Assembly: GCF_900103875.1 (NCBI RefSeq) | Contig: NZ_LT629705.1 | Coordinates: forward strand, 3,419,001-3,483,000 | DNA: 64,000 bases | Reading direction: 5' to 3' | DNA from: Pseudomonas arsenicoxydans | GTDB lineage: Bacteria; Pseudomonadota; Gammaproteobacteria; Pseudomonadales; Pseudomonadaceae | Shown here: positions 17,810-26,891 of the stretch, one piece after another | Layout of the letters: every line of letters begins with the position of its first letter | Numbering within the stretch: position 1 is the first letter of the stretch | Notes under the pieces: generated by a model | Database searches by the model: none | Told to the model about the DNA's origin: nothing | Seen by the model: the letters and a program-made list of their open reading frames with translations, nothing else | Program-made: the position numbers and the translations under genes

Positions 17810-18727
17810 ATGCCAGCAAAAGTAGTGGTAATAGGCAGCCTGAACATGGACTTGGTGACCCGGGCTCCACGGTTGCCTCGTGGCGGTGAAACGCTGATCG
17901 GCGAGTCATTTGCCACAGTGTCCGGCGGCAAGGGCGCAAACCAGGCCGTCGCCGCGGCGCGGCTTGGGGCGCAGGTGTCGATGGTCGGTTGTGTCGGCAG
18001 CGATGCCTATGGCGAAGAGCTGCACGGCGCGTTGTTGGCCGAGCAGATCGATTGCCAGGCGGTCAGTACTGTAGAAGGCGCCAGTGGCGTGGCCTTGATC
18101 GTGGTCGATGACAACAGCCAGAACGCGATCGTGATTGTTGCCGGTGCGAACGGAGCGCTGACGCCTCAGGTAATCGACCGGTTCGATGCGGTGTTGCAGG
18201 CGGCGGATGTGATCATTTGTCAGCTGGAAGTGCCGGATGCCACGGTGGGTTACGCCCTCAAGCGCGGCCGTACGCTCGGCAAAACCGTAATTCTCAACCC
18301 TGCACCGGCCAGTCGACCACTGCCGGCGGACTGGTATGCGTCCATCGATTACCTGATTCCCAACGAAAGCGAAGCCTCGGCCCTGAGCGGTGTGCCGGTG
18401 GACTCAATGCAGTCCGCCGAAACGGCTGCGAGCGCATTGATTGCCTTGGGTGCCAGCAAAGTCATTATCACCCTTGGCGCTCAAGGTTCGCTGTTCGCCA
18501 ACGGCACAGGCTTTGAACATTTTCCTGCGCGGCAGGTGAAGGCGGTCGATACCACCGCTGCCGGTGACACGTTCGTCGGAGGCTTCGCCGCCGCTCTGGC
18601 GTCCGGCAAAAGCGAAGCCGAGGCAATCCGTTTTGGCCAGGTTGCTGCTGCGCTGTCAGTCACCCGCGCCGGTGCACAACCCTCGATTCCCACTTTGTCC
18701 GAAGTACAGGCGTTCAAAACACCATGA
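17810..18727 (+). CDS. rbsK: Ribokinase
   Basis: A 305-aa PfkB-family kinase that phosphorylates D-ribose to ribose-5-phosphate. The N-terminal GSLNMDLV and [16 protein letters not shown] form the sugar site. The C-terminal [17 protein letters not shown] holds the anion hole and catalytic Asp; GAGD in most members is AAGD here, as in many RbsK. It overlaps rbsD by four bases. Confidence 0.95.
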   Translation: MPAKVVVIGSLNMDLVTRAPRLPRGGETLIGESFATVSGGKGANQAVAAARLGAQVSMVGCVGSDAYGEELHGALLAEQIDCQAVSTVEGASGVALIVVDDNSQNAIVIVAGANGALTPQVIDRFDAVLQAADVIICQLEVPDATVGYALKRGRTLGKTVILNPAPASRPLPADWYASIDYLIPNESEASALSGVPVDSMQSAETAASALIALGASKVIITLGAQGSLFANGTGFEHFPARQVKAVDTTAAGDTFVGGFAAALASGKSEAEAIRFGQVAAALSVTRAGAQPSIPTLSEVQAFKTP

Positions 18728-19128
18728 AAAAAACACCATTACTCAACATCGCGCTGTCCCGGTTGATCGCCTCCCTTGGCCACGGTGACATGGTCGTGAT
18801 CGGCGATGCCGGCCTGCCTGTACCGCCGGGTGTTGAGCTGATCGATCTGGCCCTGACTCAGGGAGTTCCCGATTTCGTCAGCACCTTGAAGGTCGTGCTC
18901 AGTGAAATGCAGGTTGAACGGCATGTGTTGGCCCAGGAAATCCTGGACAAGCAACCGCCCGCCTTGAGCGCGCTGGATGAGCTGAACGCCAAAGGCGCGC
19001 TGGGCCAGCGTGAGCTGCTCAGCCATGACCAGTTCAAAGTCCTCAGCCGTCAGGCGCGGGCGATTGTCCGGACCGGCGAATGTGCACCGTACTGCAACAT
19101 CGTGCTGGTCTCGGGAGTGACCTTCTAA
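18724..19128 (+). CDS. rbsD: D-ribose pyranase
   Basis: A 134-aa protein that interconverts the beta-pyranose and beta-furanose forms of ribose for RbsK. The catalytic His lies in [15 protein letters not shown], and the C-terminal [19 protein letters not shown] contains the conserved PY-N-LxxGV segment. It is the normal length and is translationally coupled to rbsK. Confidence 0.94.
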   Translation: MKKTPLLNIALSRLIASLGHGDMVVIGDAGLPVPPGVELIDLALTQGVPDFVSTLKVVLSEMQVERHVLAQEILDKQPPALSALDELNAKGALGQRELLSHDQFKVLSRQARAIVRTGECAPYCNIVLVSGVTF

Positions 19129-19172
19129 CGCGCCTTACCGACATTCGTTTCCCCACGCACAAGGAGTGCGAT

Positions 19173-20201
19173 ATGCACCGCTATGCTCAGAAACTGCACC
19201 ACCTGCTCCGGAGTCTGCTGCTTTTGTCCCTGATTACTGCAACGAGCGCCCAGGCGGCGGAAAAGATCGACTTGATCATCGACACCGATCCCGGCGCGGA
19301 CGACGTAGTCGCGTTGCTGTTTGCGCTGGCATCGCCGCAAGAGTTGAACATTCTTGCGCTGACCACCGTCGCCGGCAACGTGCGTCTGGACAAGACTTCA
19401 CGAAATGCACGACTGGCTCGCGAGTGGGCAGGGCGTGAAGAGGTGCCGGTCTATGCCGGTGCGCCGAAACCATTGATGCGCACACCGATTTACGCGGAGA
19501 ACATCCACGGCAAGGAAGGCTTGTCGGGCGTCACCGTGCACGAGCCGAAGAAAGGCCTGGCCGAAGGCAATGCGGTCAATTACCTGATCGATACCTTGAA
19601 AGCCGCCAAGCCCCACAGCATCACCATCGCCATGCTGGGTCCACAGACCAACCTGGCCCTGGCGCTGATCCAGGAACCTGAAATCGTTCAGGGCATCAAG
19701 GAAGTGGTGATCATGGGTGGCGCGCACTTCAATGGTGGCAACATCACGCCCGTGGCCGAGTTCAACCTGTTCGCCGACCCGCAGGCTGCAGAAGTGGTGC
19801 TCAAAAGCGGCGTGAAGCTGACGTATCTGCCACTGGACGTGACCCACAAGATCCTCACCAGTGAAGCGCGTTTGAAGCAAATCGCCGCGCTCAATAACAA
19901 TGCCAGCAAGCTGGTCGGCGATATTCTCAACGAGTATGTCAAAGGCGACATGGAGCACTACGGTATTCCGGGTGGCCCGGTGCATGACGCGACTGTCATT
20001 GCCTACCTGCTCAAGCCTGAGTTGTTCACCGGTCGCTCGGTCAATGTGGTAGTTGATAGCCGCGAAGGACCAACCTTTGGTCAAACCATCGTTGACTGGT
20101 ATGACGGCCTGAAAGCGCCGAAGAATGCCTTTTGGGTTGAAAGTGGCGATGCCCAGGGCTTCTTCGATCTGCTGACCCAGCGTCTGGCTCGTCTGAAGTA
20201 A
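19173..20201 (+). CDS. Exported inosine-uridine-preferring nucleoside hydrolase
   Basis: A 342-aa enzyme that splits ribonucleosides into base and ribose. A clear signal peptide (residues 1-28, ending in ATSAQAA) puts it in the periplasm. The family hallmark IDTDPGADDVVAL binds Ca2+ and ribose; further conserved segments are MGGAHFNGGN, EFNLFADPQAA and HDATVIAYLL. The ATG at 19173 with AAGGAG upstream is chosen over a start inside rbsD. It is the last gene of the rbs operon (45 bp after rbsD), so it can supply ribose from extracellular nucleosides to RbsB. Confidence 0.92.
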   Translation: MHRYAQKLHHLLRSLLLLSLITATSAQAAEKIDLIIDTDPGADDVVALLFALASPQELNILALTTVAGNVRLDKTSRNARLAREWAGREEVPVYAGAPKPLMRTPIYAENIHGKEGLSGVTVHEPKKGLAEGNAVNYLIDTLKAAKPHSITIAMLGPQTNLALALIQEPEIVQGIKEVVIMGGAHFNGGNITPVAEFNLFADPQAAEVVLKSGVKLTYLPLDVTHKILTSEARLKQIAALNNNASKLVGDILNEYVKGDMEHYGIPGGPVHDATVIAYLLKPELFTGRSVNVVVDSREGPTFGQTIVDWYDGLKAPKNAFWVESGDAQGFFDLLTQRLARLK

Positions 20202-20207
20202 GCAATG

Positions 20208-20238
20208 ACCCGCAGGTGCCAGCCTGCGGGGTTTTATT
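20208..20238 (+). terminator. Terminator of the rbs operon
   Basis: CCCGCAGG-tgccag-CCTGCGGG followed by GTTTTATTTT, 7 bp past the nucleoside hydrolase stop. Confidence 0.85.
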
Positions 20239-20446
20239 TTCTCTCGGTTTCCACGGAGCCATTCAGGTCAGCAGGATATTTCTCGAAAACTTGCTTGATG
20301 AATGACTGGGCGGATTCGGCTCCCAGTGCCTTGACCAGCAGATCGATACCAATGATTGCCAACTCTTCCGGGCTGCCCGGACTGTAAGAGCTGTGGCCCT
20401 GTGGCCACTTGACGGTGATGTTGGCGTCGATGCTTACGGTGGTCAT
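20234..20446 (-). CDS. Small hypothetical protein
   Basis: A 70-aa protein (MTTVSIDANITVKWPQGHSS...). The ATG at 20446 is preferred because the upstream frame has no coding character. There is no signal peptide or membrane segment. Its 3' end overlaps the T-run of the rbs terminator, so the two units converge. No family recognised. Confidence 0.5.
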   Translation of the reverse strand: MTTVSIDANITVKWPQGHSSYSPGSPEELAIIGIDLLVKALGAESAQSFIKQVFEKYPADLNGSVETERK

Positions 20447-20578
20447 GATTGCGCTCGAGAAGTCGGGAAAGTCTGAATGTCGAGTTAACCATTTTGCGCG
20501 AGATTTGGCACTCCGACTTAGGCATGAGGGTAGGGCTATGCGACACTTGGTCTTTGACCGATTTTCAAGGACCGCGCT

Positions 20579-20884
20579 GTGCAGATCGATTTGAACACCC
20601 CTGACGGCTTGACGCTTGAGGCGGTGCGCCAGCTGCTGGCCGCTGCCAGTGATGACGAACATACGCAACTGCGTGTGACCAAGGACGGGATTGCCTACAT
20701 TTCATCCGGCGTTGTGGGTGGCACCGATATTAACGGCCTACTGTTTCGCCTGGAGACCTGGGCCAAGGGGTCCGGTTATGTAGGGCTGGTCGCGGCGAGC
20801 GACGAGGTCTGGGTCATGCAGATCTTCAACGCTCTGAAGGAAAACTGGCCGAACCCACCGTTCGACTACATTGACGTCTATTGA
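20579..20884 (+). CDS. Hypothetical protein
   Basis: A 101-aa, acidic, soluble protein starting at GTG (VQIDLNTPDGLTLEAVRQLL). AAGG lies 11 nt upstream. It has an alternating hydrophobic pattern ending GLVAASDEVWVMQIFNALKENWPNPPFDYIDVY. No motif recognised. It is a single gene 168 bp before the I78 lipoprotein gene. Confidence 0.6.
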   Translation: MQIDLNTPDGLTLEAVRQLLAAASDDEHTQLRVTKDGIAYISSGVVGGTDINGLLFRLETWAKGSGYVGLVAASDEVWVMQIFNALKENWPNPPFDYIDVY

Positions 20885-21051
20885 GTGCGGTTCATATTCA
20901 GTCACGATTGAGTGATGAACGACAGAGCGCTGCTCAGGCAAACTCAACGCTTGTGCGGGTCAATGGCTGGGCGATGGTGCTCACCTTGAAACCAAACGCC
21001 AGATTGGCGGTCGCAAGATCTCAGCTTAATTATTGGAAAAAAGGAGGCTTC

Positions 21052-21372
21052 ATGCCTTGGAAGCTCGCGTCATTGGGTACTTTGTTCGCCGTCACGCTGC
21101 TGGCTGGTTGCAGCAGTTCGACTTCGCAGTCTGCGACAGACCCTGTTACGACGACTGACACTGGCCACAGCCGTTGTGAGGCCAAGGCGGCAGAGTTCGC
21201 CATCGGCAAAGCGGCGTCCCCCGCACTGCTGGAACAGGCGCGTACCCGCGCTGGTGCACAGAATGCACGGTTCCTGGCGCCGAACGATATGGTGACCTTG
21301 GAATACCGCTCTGATCGCCTGAATCTCAATACCGATGCCAACCGGGTGGTGACACGCATCAACTGCGGCTGA
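21052..21372 (+). CDS. I78-family peptidase inhibitor, lipoprotein
   Basis: A 106-aa protein with a lipoprotein signal (MPWKLASLGTLFAVTLLAGC) and an inhibitor I78 domain (CEAKAAEFAIGKAASPALLEQARTRAG..., then TLEYRSDRLNLNTDANRVVTRINCG). I78 members block serine proteases. The two Cys (RCEAK and INCG) are conserved and probably form a disulphide. The start is fixed by AAAGGAGG 5 nt upstream. The gene ends at the shared terminator with csp. Confidence 0.82.
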   Translation: MPWKLASLGTLFAVTLLAGCSSSTSQSATDPVTTTDTGHSRCEAKAAEFAIGKAASPALLEQARTRAGAQNARFLAPNDMVTLEYRSDRLNLNTDANRVVTRINCG

Positions 21373-21397
21373 TCGGCTCAGGCTTTTGTATTGCCCA

Positions 21398-21430
21398 TAA
21401 AAAACCCCGTCACATGGACGGGGTTTTTTT
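21398..21430. terminator. Bidirectional terminator between I78 gene and csp
   Basis: AAAAAACCCCGTC-acat-GGACGGGGTTTTTTT has a strong stem with an A-run on the left and a T-run on the right. Confidence 0.9.
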
Positions 21431-21444
21431 AGTGCGCCAGAAAC

Positions 21445-21657
21445 TTACTCTGGGCGAACTTGTGCAGCTTGCATACCCTTTTGGCCTTTCTCAGCCACGA
21501 AGGAAACGGTTTGGCCTTCTTTCAGGCTTTTGAAACCGTCGCTTTCGATAGCTTTGAAGTGTACGAACAGGTCGTCACCGCCACCTTGAGGAGTGATGAA
21601 GCCGAAGCCTTTTTCATCGTTGAACCATTTAACGGTGCCGGTTTGGCGATTAGACAT
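21445..21657 (-). CDS. Cold-shock protein (CspA family)
   Basis: A 70-aa RNA chaperone made of a single cold-shock domain. RNP1 is KGFGFITP and RNP2 DLFVHF, and both are intact. It is 70 residues, a normal size for Csp, and 5'-TTGGAG lies before the ATG. The minus-strand upstream region (21658-21900) is AT-rich with oligo-A/T tracts, compatible with the long leader of cold-shock mRNAs. Confidence 0.94.
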   Translation of the reverse strand: MSNRQTGTVKWFNDEKGFGFITPQGGGDDLFVHFKAIESDGFKSLKEGQTVSFVAEKGQKGMQAAQVRPE

Positions 21658-21949
21658 GGTGTATCTCCAAGAAACTTATATTTTCAGTAGTGCTGTGCTG
21701 CTCAGGCCAACTGGGCACACGGGACTATCATAGTCGAAATGTTCGATTTGGGAGCCCCCCGGACATGCTGTTTGCCCTACAGTCGCGTTCTATTTGCTGC
21801 TTTGTTTCGCTGAAAGCCCCGAATTAGAAGGCTTTCAGCCGAAAGTAAAGACAATAAAAAAACCTGTAAAACCTGCATAAATTGTAAAAAAAAGCGGTTT
21901 TCAGAAGCTTTTTACTGTCGTAGGCGGGGTGAAAATCCCGTCGTCAGGC
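21658..21949. other. Leader/promoter region of the cold-shock gene
   Basis: No gene. The left part is the presumed 5' leader of csp on the minus strand. A GAAAGCC...GGCTTTC pair (21810-21837, with CCCCGAATTAGAA between) can form a hairpin. A T-rich stretch at 21950-21965 abuts the stop codon of the next minus-strand gene. Confidence 0.35.
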
Positions 21950-22252
21950 TTATTTTTTTTCTTTGGAATCGGCTTTGCACGCGGAAATTTGCGTCAGCGC
22001 CTTTTGCTTCAGGGCGTCGTTGGCCGTGTTGTCCATCAGGGCCTGGAGGTCCTTGGCTGGATACGATTTGATGGCGTCGGCACCACAAGCGCAGTGGGCC
22101 TTGGCAGCTGCATCACCGATCTGCTTCGCCGCTGCCGGTGTACATTGCTCCATGTACTTTGCACGCAGGTCTTTAGGCCATTCGGCATGGGCGGTCAGTG
22201 GTAGCAGCAGAACGAAGGGGGCGACTACGGCGAACAAACGATTCAGACGCAT
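21950..22252 (-). CDS. Small exported Cys-containing protein
   Basis: A 100-aa protein with signal peptide MRLNRLFAVVAPFVLLLPLTAHA. The mature part has four Cys (MEQCTP, AHCACGAD, ISACKAD) in a helical context, compatible with two periplasmic disulphides. The start is the second in-frame ATG (22252), with AAGGAG upstream. No named family recognised; it resembles small periplasmic conserved pseudomonad proteins. Confidence 0.65.
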   Translation of the reverse strand: MRLNRLFAVVAPFVLLLPLTAHAEWPKDLRAKYMEQCTPAAAKQIGDAAAKAHCACGADAIKSYPAKDLQALMDNTANDALKQKALTQISACKADSKEKK

Positions 22253-22626
22253 GCTTGGATGCTCCTTGTGGGTCAATGTCTTGTTTATCTGAGGGGTAAA
22301 GCAGGGTTCAAGTTCAGCACTCTGGCATAAAAATAGCGGATTGACCTCGGTTGCGAGCCTCGTTGCATCGACGACCGTTCATCTGTGCTAGCATGCCTCG
22401 CTCGGGCGTTTGCAGGCTCCGGATGACTTTGAGTCCCGTGGCGGCAACTGCGCGAATAACCCTGATTTGAATCCCAGTCACTCTGGTTCGGTTTTCCGGT
22501 TGGCCGCAAGGCTCCTGCCGCTGTAAGGCAGGCGTTCGTCATTGAATGGCCTGGATCGGATCTTGTACTGGCTCATCCCAACCCACGTGACCTTTGGTAG
22601 GGGTCACCACTAGGAGAGGAGGCGCC
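22253..22626 (+). other. thrS upstream region
   Basis: This region carries the thrS promoter and leader. It contains a hairpin CCTGCC-gctgtaa-GGCAGG (22514-22532) and, nearer the start codon, a tRNA-like anticodon arm (22587-22607, see separate entry). No ORF has coding character. Confidence 0.5.
22587..22607 (+). promoter_or_regulatory. tRNA-Thr anticodon-arm mimic in the thrS leader (ThrRS operator)
   Basis: GTGACCT pairs with GGGTCAC (closing pair U-G) around a 7-nt loop UUGGUAG. Read as an anticodon loop, positions 34-36 are GGU, the anticodon of tRNA-Thr(GGU), preceded by the universal U33 and followed by A37. It ends 7 nt before the AGGAGAGGAGG Shine-Dalgarno region. In E. coli, ThrRS binds such an arm in its own mRNA and blocks ribosome binding; the same control is inferred here. 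Confidence 0.72.
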
Positions 22627-24549
22627 ATGCCAACTATTACTCTTCCCGACGGCAGTCAACGTTCATTCGATCACCCGGTTTCCGTAGCCGAGGTCGCCGC
22701 ATCCATTGGTGCAGGCCTGGCCAAGGCCACAGTGGCCGGCAAGGTCAATGGCAAGCTGGTCGACGCCAGCGACATCATCGACAGCGATTCCACGCTGCAA
22801 ATCATTACGCCAAAGGATGAAGAGGGGCTGGAGATCATTCGCCACTCTTGCGCTCACCTGGTCGGCCACGCGGTCAAGCAGCTGTACCCGACCGCTAAAA
22901 TGGTCATCGGGCCGGTCATCGACGAAGGCTTCTATTACGACATCGCCTTCGAGCGTCCCTTCACTCCGGACGACCTGGCTGCCATCGAACAGCGCATGCA
23001 GCAGCTGATCGAAAAAGATTACGACGTGATCAAGAAAGTCACTCCGCGCGCCGAAGTGATCGAAGTGTTCAAGGCCCGTGGCGAAGACTACAAGTTGCGC
23101 CTGGTCGAGGACATGCCGAACGAGCAGACGATGGGCCTGTACTATCACGAAGAATACGTCGACATGTGCCGTGGTCCGCACGTGCCGAATACGCGTTTCC
23201 TGAAATCCTTCAAGCTGACCAAGTTGTCCGGCGCCTACTGGCGCGGCGATGCCAAGAACGAGCAATTGCAGCGCGTTTACGGCACCGCTTGGGCTGACAA
23301 GAAGCAGCTGGCGGCTTACATCCAGCGCATTGAAGAAGCCGAGAAGCGCGATCACCGCAAGATCGGCAAGCGTCTGGGCCTGTTCCACACCCAGGAAGAG
23401 TCGCCGGGCATGGTGTTCTGGCACCCGAACGGCTGGACCCTGTACCAGGTGCTCGAGCAATACATGCGCAAGGTTCAGCGCGATAACGGCTACCTGGAGA
23501 TCAAGACTCCGCAGGTCGTTGACCGCAGCCTGTGGGAGAAATCCGGGCACTGGGCCAACTACGCCGACAACATGTTTACCACTCAGTCGGAAAACCGCGA
23601 CTACGCCATCAAGCCGATGAACTGCCCGTGCCATGTGCAAGTGTTCAATCAGGGCCTGAAAAGCTACCGTGAGTTGCCGATGCGTCTGGCCGAATTCGGT
23701 GCTTGCCACCGTAACGAGCCATCGGGTGCGTTGCACGGCATCATGCGCGTGCGTGCATTCACTCAGGATGACGCCCACATCTTCTGCACTGAAGAGCAGA
23801 TGCAGGCCGAGTCCGCTGCGTTCATCAAGCTGACCATGGACGTTTATGCCGACTTCGGCTTTAAAGAAGTCGAAATGAAGTTGTCCACTCGTCCGGAAAA
23901 ACGCGTCGGTTCCGACGAGCTGTGGGATCGCGCCGAAGCTGCATTGGCTGCAGCCCTCGACAGCGCGGGCCTGCCGTACGATTTGCAGCCGGGCGAGGGT
24001 GCATTCTACGGTCCGAAGATCGAGTTCTCGCTGAAAGATTGCCTGGGTCGTGTCTGGCAGTGTGGTACCCTTCAGCTCGATTTTAACCTGCCTGTCCGTC
24101 TGGGAGCCGAATACGTCTCCGAAGACAACAGTCGCAAGCACCCGGTTATGTTGCACCGGGCGATCCTCGGATCCTTCGAACGTTTCGTCGGAATCCTGAT
24201 CGAGCACTACGAGGGAGCATTCCCCGCGTGGCTGGCTCCGACCCAGGCAGTGATCATGAATATCACTGATAAACAGGCCGATTTTGCCGCCGAGGTTGAA
24301 AAAACTCTCAACGAAAGCGGATTTCGTGCCAAGTCTGACTTGAGAAATGAAAAGATCGGCTTTAAAATCCGCGAGCATACTTTGCTCAAGGTTCCTTATC
24401 TCTTGGTTATCGGAGATCGGGAGGTCGAGATGCAGACTGTCGCTGTGCGTACTCGTGAAGGTGCTGACCTGGGCTCGATGCCCGTCGCCCAGTTCGCTGA
24501 GTTTCTCGCGCAAGCGGTTTCCCGGCGTGGTCGCCCAGATTCGGAGTAA
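22627..24549 (+). CDS. thrS: Threonyl-tRNA synthetase
   Basis: A 640-aa class II synthetase with all expected domains. These are the N-terminal TGS domain ([18 protein letters not shown]), the editing domain with [11 protein letters not shown] and [13 protein letters not shown], a catalytic core with [13 protein letters not shown] and [18 protein letters not shown], and a C-terminal anticodon-binding domain. The start is decided by the AGGAGAGGAGG sequence. The stop codon TAA abuts the infC start region. Translation is probably autoregulated through the leader arm at 22587-22607. Confidence 0.98.
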   Translation: MPTITLPDGSQRSFDHPVSVAEVAASIGAGLAKATVAGKVNGKLVDASDIIDSDSTLQIITPKDEEGLEIIRHSCAHLVGHAVKQLYPTAKMVIGPVIDEGFYYDIAFERPFTPDDLAAIEQRMQQLIEKDYDVIKKVTPRAEVIEVFKARGEDYKLRLVEDMPNEQTMGLYYHEEYVDMCRGPHVPNTRFLKSFKLTKLSGAYWRGDAKNEQLQRVYGTAWADKKQLAAYIQRIEEAEKRDHRKIGKRLGLFHTQEESPGMVFWHPNGWTLYQVLEQYMRKVQRDNGYLEIKTPQVVDRSLWEKSGHWANYADNMFTTQSENRDYAIKPMNCPCHVQVFNQGLKSYRELPMRLAEFGACHRNEPSGALHGIMRVRAFTQDDAHIFCTEEQMQAESAAFIKLTMDVYADFGFKEVEMKLSTRPEKRVGSDELWDRAEAALAAALDSAGLPYDLQPGEGAFYGPKIEFSLKDCLGRVWQCGTLQLDFNLPVRLGAEYVSEDNSRKHPVMLHRAILGSFERFVGILIEHYEGAFPAWLAPTQAVIMNITDKQADFAAEVEKTLNESGFRAKSDLRNEKIGFKIREHTLLKVPYLLVIGDREVEMQTVAVRTREGADLGSMPVAQFAEFLAQAVSRRGRPDSE

Positions 24550-24554
24550 TTACT

Positions 24555-25100
24555 ATTAAGCGTGAAATGAGACAAGATAAACGAGCTGCACCGAAAGCCC
24601 CGATCAACGAGAATATCTCGGCACGCGAGGTTCGGTTAATTGGGGCTGAAGGTGAACAGCTTGGGATTGTGTCAATTGAAGACGCGCTTCTTAAGGCTGA
24701 AGAGGCCAAACTGGATTTGGTGGAAATTTCCGCCGATGCAGTACCCCCTGTTTGCAAACTGATGGACTACGGCAAATCGATCTTCGAGAAGAAGAAGCAG
24801 ATTGCCGCGGCCAAGAAAAACCAGAAGCAGATTCAGGTTAAAGAAATCAAGTTTCGTCCAGGGACGGAGGAAGGGGATTACCAGGTAAAACTGCGCAACC
24901 TGGTACGTTTCCTGAGTGATGGGGACAGGGCCAAGGTATCCTTGCGATTCCGCGGCCGTGAGATGGCCCACCAGGAGCTGGGGATGGAACTCCTCAAGCG
25001 AGTTGAAGGTGACTTGCTCGAGTACGGTTCGGTCGAACAGCATCCTAAGATGGAAGGACGCCAGCTGATCATGGTCATCGCCCCGAAAAAGAAGAAGTAA
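24555..25100 (+). CDS. infC: Translation initiation factor IF-3, AUU start
   Basis: A 181-aa protein if started at ATT 24555, preceded by GGAG with 8-nt spacing, giving [20 protein letters not shown]. An ATT two codons earlier (24549), overlapping the thrS stop, would add two residues but leaves only 2 nt to the Shine-Dalgarno sequence. The first ATG (24567) leaves 20 nt. The N domain ([22 protein letters not shown]) and C domain ([24 protein letters not shown]) are intact. IF3 represses its own non-AUG start codon by proofreading, a known feedback in E. coli. Confidence 0.95.
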   Translation: MKREMRQDKRAAPKAPINENISAREVRLIGAEGEQLGIVSIEDALLKAEEAKLDLVEISADAVPPVCKLMDYGKSIFEKKKQIAAAKKNQKQIQVKEIKFRPGTEEGDYQVKLRNLVRFLSDGDRAKVSLRFRGREMAHQELGMELLKRVEGDLLEYGSVEQHPKMEGRQLIMVIAPKKKK

Positions 25101-25160
25101 TCAATAGGGCACGGCAGGCCTTCTGATTATGTTTATCAACTGAATGCGGAGTATCCGAAC

Positions 25161-25355
25161 ATGCCAAAAATGAAAACTAAAAGTGGTGCTGCTAAGCGGT
25201 TTCTGAAAACTGCTAACGGTATCAAGCACAAGCACGCTTTCAAGAGCCACATCCTGACTAAAATGTCGACCAAGCGTAAGCGTCAACTGCGCGGTAGCAG
25301 CTTGCTGGCACCGTGTGACGTGGCAAAAGTCGAGCGCATGCTGCGCCTTCGTTAA
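25161..25355 (+). CDS. rpmI: 50S ribosomal protein L35
   Basis: A 64-aa basic protein ([20 protein letters not shown]...[19 protein letters not shown]) of normal length. It lies 60 bp after infC and 27 bp before rplT in the standard order. Autogenous control of rpmI-rplT by L20, known in E. coli, may operate. Confidence 0.97.
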   Translation: MPKMKTKSGAAKRFLKTANGIKHKHAFKSHILTKMSTKRKRQLRGSSLLAPCDVAKVERMLRLR

Positions 25356-25382
25356 TTTAGTCAAGAATAGAGGAAGTAACTC

Positions 25383-25739
25383 ATGGCTCGTGTAAAGCGT
25401 GGCGTCATTGCCCGTAAACGTCACAAAAAAATTCTGAAACTTGCTAAAGGCTACTACGGCGCTCGCTCGCGCGTATTCCGTGTTGCCAAGCAAGCGGTAA
25501 TCAAGGCAGGCCAATACGCCTACCGTGACCGTCGTCAGAAAAAACGTCAGTTCCGCGCTCTGTGGATCGCTCGTATCAACGCTGGTGCACGTATCAACGG
25601 TCTGTCCTACAGCCGTTTCATCGCCGGCCTGAAAAAAGCGTCCATCGAGATCGACCGTAAGGTTCTGGCTGATCTGGCAGTGAACGAAAAAGCGGCGTTT
25701 GCTGCGATTGTCGAGAAAGCTAAAGCCACCTTGGCTTAA
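25383..25739 (+). CDS. rplT: 50S ribosomal protein L20
   Basis: A 118-aa protein ([26 protein letters not shown]...[26 protein letters not shown]) of normal length. It binds 23S rRNA early in assembly and can repress rpmI-rplT translation. A strong hairpin terminator follows before pheS. Confidence 0.97.
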   Translation: MARVKRGVIARKRHKKILKLAKGYYGARSRVFRVAKQAVIKAGQYAYRDRRQKKRQFRALWIARINAGARINGLSYSRFIAGLKKASIEIDRKVLADLAVNEKAAFAAIVEKAKATLA

Positions 25740-25795
25740 GTACCCCCGACAGTCACCCGGCTTCACCTCTGTGGGGCCAGGTGTTAAACGTCATA

Positions 25796-26865
<1,070 letters not shown>

Positions 26866-26891
26866 TCGTAAAGAATTCTTAGGAGAGCAGG

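Noticed and set aside
22253..22626. T-box riboswitch before thrS
   Set aside because: No T-box sequence or antiterminator is seen, and T-boxes are not expected in gammaproteobacteria. The anticodon-arm mimic explains the signal better.
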